In this document: positions 47,268-57,599 of the stretch, piece after piece
How positions within the stretch are numbered: position 1 is the stretch's first letter
Layout of the letters: every line of letters starts with the position of its first letter
Assembly (NCBI GenBank): GCA_022376925.1
Contig: JAIOJX010000031.1
Coordinates: 142,866,854 to 142,930,853 of the forward strand
Source: Tragulus kanchil
Lineage: Eukaryota > Chordata > Mammalia > Artiodactyla > Tragulidae
DNA length: 64,000 nt
Direction of reading: 5' to 3'
Notes under the pieces: generated by a model
Seen by the model: the letters and a program-made list of their open reading frames with translations, nothing else
Told to the model about the DNA's origin: nothing
Databases searched by the model: none
Position numbers and translations under genes: made by a program

Positions 47268-47383
47268 TAGTTTTTTGGCCACTCCATGCAGCACAGAGGA
47301 TCTTAGTTCCTTGACCAGGAATCGAACCCACACACCCTGCAAAGGAAACACAAACTTAACCACTGGACTGCCAGGGAAATCTC
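47268..47383 (-). mobile_element. CHR-type SINE fragment, antisense (left copy)
   Basis: Landmarks are 'ttttggccactccatgcagc', 'ccttgaccaggaatcgaacc' and 'accactggactgccagggaa'. It is repeated at 48372-48487. Confidence 0.8.
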
Positions 47384-47536
47384 TACAATGCCACCGTGGT
47401 GCCTAAACAACAGCCATTCTTCTCTCTTCTCTGCTAATAAAGCTTTGATTTTGCTTGGTCAGCAGTTTGTCTACCTCATGAGATGAATTATTAAGATGAA
47501 TTATTAATTATTATGATGTCTTATGGTCTAAGACAG

Positions 47537-47921
47537 CAGTTTTCAAAGTGTGGTCCACAGACTCCTAAGGTCCCTGAGATACTCTCAGAGAGTCTGCAAG
47601 AAATAAACTATTTTCATAAGAATACTAAGACATTAATTACCTGTTTTTCACTGTGGTGAAATAAAGCCATAGTGGATAAAATTGCTAGTACTCTAGAATG
47701 AATCCAAGCAGGGCACCAAACTGCATTAGTAGTCACATACCATCATTAAAAACAAGAAGAAAGGAAAAAAAGCCATTTGCTCTCTGAATTCCTGATGGAG
47801 CAATAAATAAAATTATTACCAAATTACTCCTGACCTTAATATTATGTCTTAAAGAAATTCTGACCTTTGAATACACATCTTTCAACGACTGTGTGTGATA
47901 ACGTGAGAAGCACACAGGTAG
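47537..47921 (+). mobile_element. hAT transposon fossil, 5' part (left copy of duplication 11)
   Basis: This is identical to 48641-49026 apart from one A. It starts with the terminal motif 'cagttttcaaagtgtggtcc' and is cut by the duplication junction. Confidence 0.8.
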
Positions 47922-48022
47922 TCCCCTTTTTCGCAGAGCCCAGACTGAACTATAATTCCTTTCATCTAAAAAAGGCACATTGACCTTGGAGGAGAAACCC
48001 ACCAAGGTAAACAAGAGGTACT

Positions 48023-48235
48023 GTGCCTGTGCTTAGTCACTTAGTTGTGTCCGACTCTTTGCAGCCCATGAACCACAGCCCACCAGTCTCCTCTGTCCAT
48101 GGGGATCCTCCAGGCAAGAATACTGGAGTGGGTTGTCATGCCCTCCTCCAGGGGATCTTCCTGACCCAGGGATCGAACCCATGTCTCCTGCATTGCCGGC
48201 AGATTCTTTACCATCTGAGCCACGAGGGAAGCCCC
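48023..48235 (-). mobile_element. Bov-tA-type SINE, antisense (right copy, closer to family consensus)
   Basis: At the variable sites this copy carries consensus-like states (cctccaggggatcttcctga, 'catgtctcctgcattgc', 'gaatactggagtgg'), where the left copy has private ones. Confidence 0.93.
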
Positions 48236-48371
48236 TGGATGCAGGCAATCTCCTGGGAGGCAGGGGAAAACAAGACTGAAAAGTCAATGCTAAGAAGGAG
48301 CCAGGTAACCCTATAGTTAAGTCCAGGTCTGCTGTCTCAGAACTCAGAATGGTCTGACCAGCAAGGGTGTC

Positions 48372-48487
48372 TAGTTTTTTGGCCACTCCATGCAGCACAG
48401 AGGATCTTAGTTCCTTGACCAGGAATCGAACCCACACACCCTGCAAAGGAAACACAAACTTAACCACTGGACTGCCAGGGAAATCTC
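48372..48487 (-). mobile_element. CHR-type SINE fragment, antisense (right copy)
   Basis: Repeat of 47268-47383 within duplication 11. Confidence 0.8.
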
Positions 48488-49410
48488 TACAATGCCACCG
48501 TGGTGCCTAAACAACAGCCATTCTTCTCTCTTCTCTGCTAATAAAGCTTTGATTTTGCTTGGTCAGCAGTTTGTCTACCTCATGAGATGAATTATTAAGA
48601 TGAATTATTAATTATTATGATGTCTTATGGTCTAAGACAGCAGTTTTCAAAGTGTGGTCCACAGACTCCTAAGGTCCCTGAGATACTCTCAGAGAGTCTG
48701 CAAGAAATAAACTATTTTCATAAGAATACTAAGACATTAATTACCTGTTTTTCACTGTGGTGAAATAAAGCCATAGTGGATAAAATTGCTAGTACTCTAG
48801 AATGAATCCAAGCAGGGCACCAAACTGCATTAGTAGTCACATACCATCATTAAAAACAAGAAGAAAGGAAAAAAAGCCATTTGCTCTCTGAATTCCTGAT
48901 GGAGCAATAAATAAAAATTATTACCAAATTACTCCTGACCTTAATATTATGTCTTAAAGAAATTCTGACCTTTGAATACACATCTTTCAACGACTGTGTG
49001 TGATAACGTGAGAAGCACACAGGTAGCATTTCTGGGCATAATGAGGACTGTTTCAGGGAAAGGTAACTCGTGCCAAGGTTTGTGTTACAGGTTGAACTAA
49101 CCACTTTTTATCATGGAACATGTTTTTTACTTAAAAGAACAACAGAAAAACCATAGTTATCCAGACTTAGGTATTTGGCAGACAATATGAACTTCACACT
49201 TCAAAGAAAACAACTGACAGTCTTTGCTGCCAATAATAAAATATGAGCTTTCAAGCGAAAATTCGCATTTTGAAAAACATGTATCTGTCACTAAGAGCTT
49301 GACAACTTCCCAATATGTGAAGATGTGTGATGAGATCAGTGGTGATACTGATGAATATTGTATAAGAAAATACAATATTTGGAGGATCTGAGGACACATG
49401 AACGTACGTT

Positions 49411-49525
49411 TGGAGAAGGAAATGGCAACCCACTCCAGCATTCTTGCCTGGGAAATCCCAGGGACAGAGGAGCCTGGCCAGCTATAGTCCATGGGGTCAC
49501 AAAGAGTTGGACATGATGGAAGCAA
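49411..49525 (+). mobile_element. BovA-type SINE fragment inside the hAT fossil
   Basis: The run 'ggagaaggaaatggcaaccc', 'actccagcattcttgcctgg' and 'catggggtcacaaagagttg' is the BovA body without a tRNA head. Its copy at 50493-50607 comes from duplication 12. The 134-codon antisense frames at 49157 and 50239 run through it. Confidence 0.88.
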
Positions 49526-50492
49526 ATCGAGTAAGCATAACTCTGAACCAATATTTTCCAAACAACTGATGCATGAGATTACAAAGTCCTACATGGGCCT
49601 ACAAAGGCCCTTCAAATTGAAAAAGAGATCAGTGGATTTGAATGAAATAGAATCCAAAATGTCTATTGATACGGCTTCAGATTTCACACTGAAAGAAATC
49701 TTAAGAAACAATCACTTGGTGAGTTTGGGTAGTGTCAATAAAGAATAACCATACTGAACAGGCTTTAAAAATATCCCATTTTTTCCATCTAAATATCTGC
49801 ATGAGACTTTCCCTCACATACTTCAACTAAAACAACTTATCACAACAGATTGAACAGAAGGAGCTATGAGAATCCAGGTGTCTTCTGTTAAGTCAGACAT
49901 TAAAGTGATTTACAAAAATGTAAAGGAATACTACTCTTCTTGCTAATTTCTTTTGGAAAATATTTCTAAGTAAAACTATTTTAATATTAAGATACATTTT
50001 CTTGTTATCGTTCAATTACTATTTTAATTTATGTCTTAAAGAAATTCTGACCTTTGAATACACATCTTTCAACGACTGTGTGTGATAACGTGAGAAGCAC
50101 ACAGGTAGCATTTCTGGGCATAATGAGGACTGTTTCAGGGAAAGGTAACTCGTGCCAAGGTTTGTGTTACAGGTTGAACTAACCACTTTTTATCATGGAA
50201 CATGTTTTTTACTTAAAAGAACAACAGAAAAACCATAGTTATCCAGACTTAGGTATTTGGCAGACAATATGAACTTCACACTTCAAAGAAAACAACTGAC
50301 AGTCTTTGCTGCCAATAATAAAATATGAGCTTTCAAGCGAAAATTCGCATTTTGAAAAACATGTATCTGTCACTAAGAGCTTGACAACTTCCCAATATGT
50401 GAAGATGTGTGATGAGATCAGTGGTGATACTGATGAATATTGTATAAGAAAATACAATATTTGGAGGATCTGAGGACACATGAACGTACGTT

Positions 50493-50607
50493 TGGAGAAG
50501 GAAATGGCAACCCACTCCAGCATTCTTGCCTGGGAAATCCCAGGGACAGAGGAGCCTGGCCAGCTATAGTCCATGGGGTCACAAAGAGTTGGACATGATG
50601 GAAGCAA
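50493..50607 (+). mobile_element. BovA-type SINE fragment (right copy)
   Basis: Exact repeat of 49411-49525 through duplication 12. Confidence 0.88.
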
Positions 50608-51246
50608 ATCGAGTAAGCATAACTCTGAACCAATATTTTCCAAACAACTGATGCATGAGATTACAAAGTCCTACATGGGCCTACAAAGGCCCTTCAAATT
50701 GAAAAAGAGATCAGTGGATTTGAATGAAATAGAATCCAAAATGTCTATTGATACGGCTTCAGATTTCACACTGAAAGAAATCTTAAGAAACAATCACTTG
50801 GTGAGTTTGGGTAGTGTCAATAAAGAATAACCATACTGAACAGGCTTTAAAAATATCCCATTTTTTCCATCTAAATATCTGCATGAGACTTTCCCTCACA
50901 TACTTCAACTAAAACAACTTATCACAACAGATTGAACAGAAGGAGCTATGAGAATCCAGGTGTCTTCTGTTAAGTCAGACATTAAAGTGATTTACAAAAA
51001 TGTAAAGGAATACTACTCTTCTTGCTAATTTCTTTTGGAAAATATTTCTAAGTAAAACTATTTTAATATTAAGATACATTTTTCTTGTTATCGTTAACAA
51101 TTACTGAATGTTTTAATTTATTAGTTTTAGTTTCTACGAGGATAAATAACAATAGTCACAACTCATATCAACAAAGCTCTCTGTTTTTAACAGTGAAAAT
51201 GGGTCCTGAGACCAAAATGTTTGAGAATCATCCTTTTATATCTTCT

Positions 51247-51412
51247 GAGGTGGTACACTGGCAAAGGATCCACCAACAAATACAAAAGACACAAGAGACG
51301 CAGGTTCAATCCCTGAGTCAGGAAGATCCCCTGGAGAAGGAAATGGCATCCCACTCTAATATTTGCCAGGAAAATCCCACGGACAGAGGAGTCTGGCACA
51401 GTTTATAGGGTC
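51247..51412 (+). mobile_element. Bov-tA-type SINE
   Basis: Landmarks are 'gaggtggtacactggcaaag', 'gcaggttcaatccctgagtc', 'cctggagaaggaaatggcat' and 'ggacagaggagtctggcaca'. It is repeated at 52412-52577. The 107-codon frame at 51085-51408 runs from the hAT end into this SINE. Confidence 0.85.
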
Positions 51413-51616
51413 ACACGATTAAGCATAGACATACTCATAAGTCCATCAGGGCAACTTTATTTCTTTCATTTCTCTTTGCCACATATTCATTATTCCAGCT
51501 TCCCTGGAAGGTGAGCATGATGTTGTGGCTTAATTCTAACCAATGAGTTAAGAAAGAGAATCTTCTGGGGTCACCTAGGAAGGATTCTCATTTCTGAGGA
51601 TTAAGGAGCAGTTACA

Positions 51617-51653
51617 GAAAAGGGGCCCTCTGCCAGAGAAGGGGCCCTCTGCC
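51617..51653. repeat. 19-bp tandem repeat, about two units
   Basis: The unit agagaaggggccctctgcc is directly repeated with one A/G difference. It is present in both copies of duplication 13 (again near 52782-52818). Confidence 0.9.
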
Positions 51654-52367
51654 ACTTCCTGTTCCATTTCCTTCTTTGGATGGTTTTCTATGAAGATGTA
51701 ATACTTGGGGCTATTGCAGCCATCTTTGAATACCCCGATCATTCACTGAGATTGTCAGAAAGAAAGCATCACAGGAGACTGAGTTCTTGGGGATGTTACT
51801 GAGTACTGGCAAGTACTGGCAATCTCCTACTTGGAGATTTCCTATAAAGCAAACAATAAGCAATTTTACCAGTTTAAGCCAACCCTAGCCAGGATTAGAA
51901 AGTCCCCTCCTCATTGATACGGCTTCAGATTTCACACTGAAAGAAATCTTAAGAAACAATCACTTGGTGAGTTTGGGTAGTGTCAATAAAGAATAACCAT
52001 ACTGAACAGGCTTTAAAAATATCCCATTTTTTCCATCTAAATATCTGCATGAGACTTTCCTCACATACTTCAACTAAAACAACTTATCACAACAGATTGA
52101 ACAGAAGGAGCTATGAGAATCCAGGTGTCTTCTGTTAAGTCAGACATTAAAGTGATTTACAAAAATGTAAAGGAATACTACTCTTCTTGCTAATTTCTTT
52201 TGGAAAATATTTCTAAGTAAAACTATTTTAATATTAAGATACATTTTTCTTGTTATCGTTAACAATTACTGAATGTTTTAATTTATTAGTTTTAGTTTCT
52301 ACGAGGATAAATAACAATAGTCACAACTCATATCAACAAAGCTCTCTGTTTTTAACAGTGAAAATGG

Positions 52368-52397
52368 GTCCTGAGACCAAAATGTTTGAGAATCATC
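52368..52397 (+). mobile_element. hAT transposon fossil 3' end (right copy of duplication 13)
   Basis: This repeats the end at 51203-51232 and belongs to a 3' fragment that starts at 51913. Confidence 0.75.
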
Positions 52398-52411
52398 CTT
52401 TTATATCTTCT

Positions 52412-52577
52412 GAGGTGGTACACTGGCAAAGGATCCACCAACAAATACAAAAGACACAAGAGACGCAGGTTCAATCCCTGAGTCAGGAAGATCCCCTGGA
52501 GAAGGAAATGGCATCCCACTCTAATATTTGCCAGGAAAATCCCACGGACAGAGGAGTCTGGCACAGTTTATAGGGTC
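52412..52577 (+). mobile_element. Bov-tA-type SINE (right copy)
   Basis: Repeat of 51247-51412 through duplication 13. Confidence 0.85.
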
Positions 52578-53084
52578 ACACGATTAAGCATAGGCATACT
52601 CATAAGTCCATCAGGGCAACTTTATTTCTTTCATTTCTCTTTGCCACATATTCATTATTCCAGCTTCCCTGGAAGGTGAGCATGATGTTGTGGCTTAATT
52701 CTAACCAATGAGTTAAGAAAGAGAATCTTCTGGGGTCACCTAGGAAGGATTCTCATTTCTGAGGATTAAGGAGCAGTTACAGAAAAGGGGCCCTCTGCCA
52801 GAGAAGGGGCCCTCTGCCACTTCCTGTTCCATTTCCTTCTTTGGATGGTTTTCTATGAAGATGTAATACTTGGGGCTATTGCAGCCATCTTTGAATACCC
52901 CGATCATTCACTGAGATTGTCAGAAAGAAAGCATCACAGGAGACTGAGTTCTTGGGGATGTTACTGAGTACTGGCAAGTACTGGCAATCTCCTACTTGGA
53001 GATTTCCTATAAAGCAAACAATAAGCAATTTTACCAGTTTAAGCCAACTCTAGCCAGGATTAGAAAGTACTCCCAAACATTCCT

Positions 53085-53175
53085 CTCACGGATATTGTCA
53101 TCATTAAATGAGATAATACAAGTATGATACTTTAAAATCTGCCTGACAATTGGTAAGTACTCAGTAAATGTTAGT
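53085..53175 (+). mobile_element. MIR 3' end
   Basis: The end 'gatattgtcatcattaaatg', 'agataatacaagtatgatac' and 'taagtactcagtaaatgtta' is the typical MIR terminus (aaatgagataatac...gcactcaataaatgtta). Confidence 0.75.
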
Positions 53176-53198
53176 GATTACTACGCATTTATATGTAC

Positions 53199-53414
53199 TG
53201 TGTTCAGTCACTAAGTTGTGTCTGACTCTTTGAAACCCCGTGGACTGTAGCCTGCCAGGCACCTCCATCCACGGAATTGTTCAGGCAAGAATAAAGGAAT
53301 GGGTTGCCATTCTGTCCTCCAGAGGAACTTCTCGACCCAGGGATTAAACCTACATCTTCTGCAACTCCCTTACTGCAGGCAGACTCTTTACCACTGAGCT
53401 GCCTGGGAAGCCCA
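53199..53414 (-). mobile_element. Bov-tA-type SINE, antisense
   Basis: Landmarks are 'tgttcagtcactaagttgtg', 'ccccgtggactgtagcctgc', 'gcaagaataaaggaatgggt' and the tRNA-like end 'accactgagctgcctgggaa'. Duplication 14 starts in its middle, so only its distal part recurs at 54389-54523. Confidence 0.93.
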
Positions 53415-54094
53415 TAGACTTGTTGGGAAGACCAAATAAAATAATCTATGTAGTGCTTAACCGAATTCTTATTTGCATAAAAAGCTATTTATGAGAAATG
53501 TTTCTCAATGATACCTGTGCATACATGAGCTCATATTGACTTGTTTTTCTTTTTCTGGTTGAAATAGGTTGGATACCCAGATAGTTTTAATAGCTATTAT
53601 TAGAGCAAGAAAGAAATCAATGTTTCCCAATGGCAAAATAGAACTTCTAAGGTATTCACATTAAGTTTTATTTGCAGTTGTCATAATCCAAAAGGCAAAA
53701 AGCTTCCAAACCATGCAATTATCTATAATTTCAGTGAACATGCAATTGTTTTCTATCTGTAACACTGTTATTTTGAGGCGCCACTAGGCACTTAGCTTAC
53801 ACACATTGATAGATGTTAGCCACAGGAAAATCTAGAATACACACTAACAGTCAGAAACCTGAAACAATTATAAGGGCATATTCAGGCAACCAAAAGTAAT
53901 AGAGAGAGAAGAAAAATACAAATGTCAAGAGTCCTAACTTACATTAGTTAAAGTGAAAAACATTGGGTGTTAACTGAAATCAGACTCTAGAGTCAGGAAC
54001 AATGAGGATGCCTCCACAAAGCTATGGCTATATCATAAGGCTCTATTGATAAAGACACAGTATCTAGAAGAACAGACTGAGAAGTTTCAGTTTA

Positions 54095-54185
54095 GTCTAC
54101 AGCCATGCCACACTGAATGCACCCCATCTCATCTGATCTTGAAAGTTAAGTAAGGTTGGGCCTAGTTAGTACTTGGAAGGGGGAC
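54095..54185 (+). pseudogene. 5S rRNA pseudogene, 5' three quarters (left copy)
   Basis: The sequence matches mammalian 5S rRNA from its first base for about 91 of ~121 nt: gtctacagccatgccacact, 'aatgcaccccatctcatctg', 'atcttgaaagttaagtaagg', 'ttgggcctagttagtacttg' and 'gaagggggac'. Many differences are C-to-T or G-to-A at ancestral CpG sites, as expected of an old pseudogene. The 3' end (after the GGGAGAC-equivalent) is missing. 5S pseudogenes arise by LINE-mediated retroposition. The internal control region is damaged, so transcription is unlikely. Confidence 0.9.
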
Positions 54186-54388
54186 ATTTTAGTTTACATT
54201 ATTTAGACTATGTCTGAAATGTATAGTTAGAGGAATCTCTTCCTACACATAAATTTTAGGAACTCAAGGAATGTAAGTCCATGTCACATACACTTTTCTA
54301 GGAGAGTTCACCCTGGAGCCAGGGTCTGACAATGGCCCAGTTATGTCTTACCTGGACTTAGCCCGGCCAGGGTTTGAATGGCCCATGA

Positions 54389-54523
54389 TCAGGCAAGAAT
54401 AAAGGAATGGGTTGCCATTCTGTCCTCCAGAGGAACTTCTCGACCCAGGGATTAAACCTACATCTTCTGCAACTCCCTTACTGCAGGCAGACTCTTTACC
54501 ACTGAGCTGCCTGGGAAGCCCAT
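54389..54523 (-). mobile_element. Bov-tA-type SINE, antisense, partial (right copy)
   Basis: Distal part of the SINE at 53199-53414, starting at the junction of duplication 14. Confidence 0.9.
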
Positions 54524-55202
54524 AGACTTGTTGGGAAGACCAAATAAAATAATCTATGTAGTGCTTAACCGAATTCTTATTTGCATAAAAAGCTATTTAT
54601 GAGAAATGTTTCTCAATGATACCTGTGCATACATGAGCTCATATTGACTTGTTTTTCTTTTTCTGGTTGAAATAGGTTGGATACCCAGATAGTTTTAATA
54701 GCTATTATTAGAGCAAGAAAGAAATCAATGTTTCCCAATGGCAAAATAGAACTTCTAAGGTATTCACATTAAGTTTTATTTGCAGTTGTCATAATCCAAA
54801 AGGCAAAAAGCTTCCAAACCATGCAATTATCTATAATTTCAGTGAACATGCAATTGTTTTCTATCTGTAACACTGTTATTTTGAGGCGCCACTAGGCACT
54901 TAGCTTACACACATTGATAGATGTTAGCCACAGGAAAATCTAGAATACACACTAACAGTCAGAAACCTGAAACAATTATAAGGGCATATTCAGGCAACCA
55001 AAAGTAATAGAGAGAGAAGAAAAATACAAATGTCAAGAGTCCTAACTTACATTAGTTAAAGTGAAAAACATTGGGTGTTAACTGAAATCAGACTCTAGAG
55101 TCAGGAACAATGAGGATGCCTCCACAAAGCTATGGCTATATCATAAGGCTCTATTGATAAAGACACAGTATCTAGAAGAACAGACTGAGAAGTTTCAGTT
55201 TA

Positions 55203-55293
55203 GTCTACAGCCATGCCACACTGAATGCACCCCATCTCATCTGATCTTGAAAGTTAAGTAAGGTTGGGCCTAGTTAGTACTTGGAAGGGGGAC
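55203..55293 (+). pseudogene. 5S rRNA pseudogene (right copy)
   Basis: Exact repeat of 54095-54185 at +1,108 bp through duplication 14. It is not a second retroposition. Confidence 0.9.
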
Positions 55294-55643
55294 ATTTTAG
55301 TTTACATTATTTAGACTATGTCTGAAATGTATAGTTAGAGGAATCTCTTCCTACACATAAATTTTAGGAACTCAAGGAATGTAAGTCCATGTCACATACA
55401 CTTTTCTAGGAGAGTTCACCCTGGAGCCAGGGTCTGACAATGGCCCAGTTATGTCTTACCTGGACTTAGCCCGGCCAGGGTTTGAAAGCTGCTCTGCCAT
55501 TTACTGGCAGCATGATTCCAACCCTCTCTCTAATCAACACACAATTTTGTGTACACTTTTAGGAAGTTCATTTACACTCCTCTCTTGTCCTAAACCTACC
55601 GAAAGGCCCTTCATGCTAAGAGCTTGCCCATTTACCCTCCCAG

Positions 55644-55765
55644 TTAGGGTGACTAAATGCCCTGGTTTGCCCAGGACTGAAGAGGTCCTGGGATATTGTC
55701 TTTCAGCATCCAAATGAGAAAAGTCCCAGTCAAACTGGAACCAGTCGGTCACCATACTCCCAGGT
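55644..55765. mobile_element. Possible DNA-transposon fossil with inverted ends
   Basis: The ends 'gttagggtgactaaatgccc' and 'ggaaccagtcggtcaccata' are partly inverted (gggtgac/gtcacc). The interior 'gtttgcccaggactgaagag' and 'aagtcccagtcaaactgg' is also inverted-like. It resembles a common mammalian palindromic element, but I cannot name it. It is repeated at 56738-56859. Confidence 0.35.
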
Positions 55766-55911
55766 GAAAGACTGACTGAAGGCTACCCATATAAGATATG
55801 TCTGCATTGTTTTGATTTTCCATTGGAATCCCTATAAAGAATGATAAAGAAAAAGAGTAAGGGTTAGGAAACTGGAATGCATTTTGCAGCCAGTTTGATA
55901 GAGGCCTCCAC

Positions 55912-55943
55912 CAAAAAAAAAAAAGAGAGAGAGAGAGAGAGAT
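55912..55943. repeat. A-run plus (GA)n simple repeat
   Basis: A12-13 is followed by about nine GA units. The copy at 57006-57041 has a longer A run and more GA units, one of the few length differences between the copies of duplication 15. Confidence 0.93.
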
Positions 55944-56124
55944 AGAAAAAGATAGAATAAATACAGCTAATTATCCAGAATAGAAGGGGATTAAGGCAAT
56001 GGGACCAATAAGCAGGAAGGAAACAGAGATCACAGGATGGCTACCTGGTCCCATGCCTGGTAACAGATTCTAGGGCTCAACAACAGAAGGCCGTAAGAGG
56101 ACTACCCCCAGGAGCATCACAGTA

Positions 56125-56305
56125 GGAGCAAAGGCTTTGGAGATAGATTCAGCTGCCATCAACAAGGCCTGCACATGCAACCTAACTGAGTTGAGCTTCA
56201 GCTGTTGCATCTATAAAATAGAAAAGTATTACAGGGTCTCCATAAGGACTCAGCGGATTCCTGCTTGTCTAAGGACTTGGCACACTCCTCTGGAATTATT
56301 AGGTA
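56125..56305 (+). mobile_element. MIR SINE
   Basis: The run 'agtaggagcaaaggctttgg', 'gttgagcttcagctgttgca' and 'tctataaaatagaaaagtat', then 'aaggactcagcggattcctg', is a diverged MIR. It is repeated at 57218-57398. Confidence 0.65.
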
Positions 56306-57599
56306 TAACATTTATTATCATTATTATTTTATATTAAAGATACTTGTAGGTACTGAAGATGCTCAGCCTGAAAAAGTGGTGGATGGACCTGAAGGGTCAT
56401 GATAGTTACCTTTAAATACATGCAAGGCTACCATACAGAAGCAGGACTTACCTTTCTCAGATGGACCTGAAGGGTCATGATAGTTACCACATACACTTTT
56501 CTAGGAGAGTTCACCCTGGAGCAGGGTCTGACAATGGCCCAGTTATGTCTTACCTGGACTTAGCCCGGCAAGGGTTTGAAAGCTGCTCTGCCATTTACTG
56601 GCAGCATGATTCCAACCCTCTCTCTAATCAACACACAATTTTGTGTACACTTTTAGGAAGTTCATTTACACTCCTCTCTTGTCCTAAACCTACCGAAAGG
56701 CCCTTCATGCTAAGAGCTTGCCCATTTACCCTCCCAGTTAGGGTGACTAAATGCCCTGGTTTGCCCAGGACTGAAGAGGTCCTGGGATATTGTCTTTCAG
56801 CATCCAAATGAGAAAAGTCCCAGTCAAACTGGAACCAGTCGGTCACCATACTCCCAGGTGAAAGACTGACTGAAGGCTACCCATATAAGATATGTCTGCA
56901 TTGTTTTGATTTTCCATTGGAATCCCTATAAAGAATGATAAAGAAAAAGAGTAAGGGTTAGGAAACTGGAATGCATTTTGCAGCCAGTTTGATAGAGGCC
57001 TCCACCAAAAAAAAAAAAAGAGAGAGAGAGAGAGAGAGAAAAAGATAGAATAAATACAGCTAATTATCCAGAATAGAAGGGGATTAAGGCAATGGGACCA
57101 ATAAGCAGGAAGGAAACAGAGATCACAGGATGGCTACCTGGTCCCATGCCTGGTAACAGATTCTAGGGCTCAACAACAGAAGGCCGTAAGAGGACTACCC
57201 CCAGGAGCATCACAGTAGGAGCAAAGGCTTTGGAGATAGATTCAGCTGCCATCAACAAGGCCTGCACATGCAACCTAACTGAGTTGAGCTTCAGCTGTTG
57301 CATCTATAAAATAGAAAAGTATTACAGGGTCTCCATAAGGACTCAGCGGATTCCTGCTTGTCTAAGGACTTGGCACACTCCTCTGGAATTATTAGGTATA
57401 ACATTTATTATCATTATTATTTTATATTAAAGATACTTGTAGGTACTGAAGATGCTCAGCCTGAAAAAGTGGTGGATGGACCTGAAGGGTCATGATAGTT
57501 ACCTTTAAATACATGCAAGGCTACCATACAGAAGCAGGACTTACCTTTCTCAGATTAAGGCCCACACAGACTCTTTAATTTCTGAAGTGCCTTGATACT

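Larger units (their letters stand above)
46815..49026. repeat. Local tandem duplication 11 (period ~1,105-1,122 bp) with noisy junction
   Basis: The left copy is 46815-47921, the spacer 47922-47936 is tcccctttttcgcag, and the right copy is 47937-49026. The right copy's first ~70 bases are degraded (about 18 bases lost). Beyond that the copies agree except for one A (near 48910) and about 14 substitutions confined to the embedded Bov-tA SINE. Confidence 0.93.
48949..51112. repeat. Local tandem duplication 12 (period 1,082 bp)
   Basis: The left copy is 48949-50030 and the right copy is 50031-51112. They look identical except at the very end of the left copy, where 50000-50030 is a shortened version of 51082-51112 (one T and several bases missing around 'caattact'). 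Here the damage is on the left side of the junction. It chains with duplications 11 and 13. Confidence 0.94.
48641..51232 (+). mobile_element. hAT DNA transposon fossil with transposase remnant, inflated by duplication 12
   Basis: The left end 'cagttttcaaagtgtggtcc' and the right end 'gaccaaaatgtttgagaatc' (51211-51230) are imperfect inverted repeats. Between them lies a broken coding sequence related to hAT transposases of the ZBED/SCAND3/FAM200-like group. Recognisable remnants include the region around 49541-49745 (NSEPIFSKQLMHEITKSYMG) and a C-terminal, dimerisation-domain-like stretch near 50880-51035, interrupted by stops and by a Bov-tA SINE (49411-49525). Because 48949-50030 is repeated at 50031-51112, the true element is about 1.5 kb, not 2.6 kb. 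This is shorter than autonomous hATs, so internal sequence has been lost. No intact frame remains. No 8-bp target duplication is visible. Confidence 0.75.
50747..53068. repeat. Local tandem duplication 13 (period 1,165-1,166 bp)
   Basis: The left copy is 50747-51903, the spacer 51904-51912 is cccctcctc, and the right copy is 51913-53068. Differences are few: a C lost in 'ctttccctcac', agcatagacat versus agcataggcat, and aaccctagcc versus aactctagcc. Because duplication 12 precedes it, the segment 49665-50012 is present three times (also 50747-51095 and 51913-52260). Confidence 0.94.
53281..55486. repeat. Local tandem duplication 14 (period 1,108 bp)
   Basis: The left copy is 53281-54378, the spacer 54379-54388 is tggcccatga, and the right copy is 54389-55486. 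The copies look identical. The left breakpoint bisects a Bov-tA SINE, so no element boundary explains it. Confidence 0.95.
55393..57553. repeat. Local tandem duplication 15 (period ~1,094 bp) with 27-bp templated filler
   Basis: The left copy is 55393-56460, the filler is 56461-56487 and the right copy is 56488-57553. The filler repeats 56383-56409, 78 bp upstream of the left copy's end. Differences are a C lost at the start of the right copy, one substitution (cggcca versus cggcaa), and A-run and GA-run length changes near 55912/57006. The first ~95 bases are present three times (54285, 55393, 56488) because duplication 14 overlaps. Confidence 0.94.

Noticed and set aside
46929..48467. Pair of 144-codon antisense frames as a conserved gene family
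   Set aside because: They consist of Bov-tA and CHR SINE sequence within duplication 11. Their similarity comes from the duplication.
51085..52573. Pair of 107-codon frames as genes
   Set aside because: They start in the 3' end of an hAT fossil and end in a Bov-tA SINE, repeated by duplication 13.
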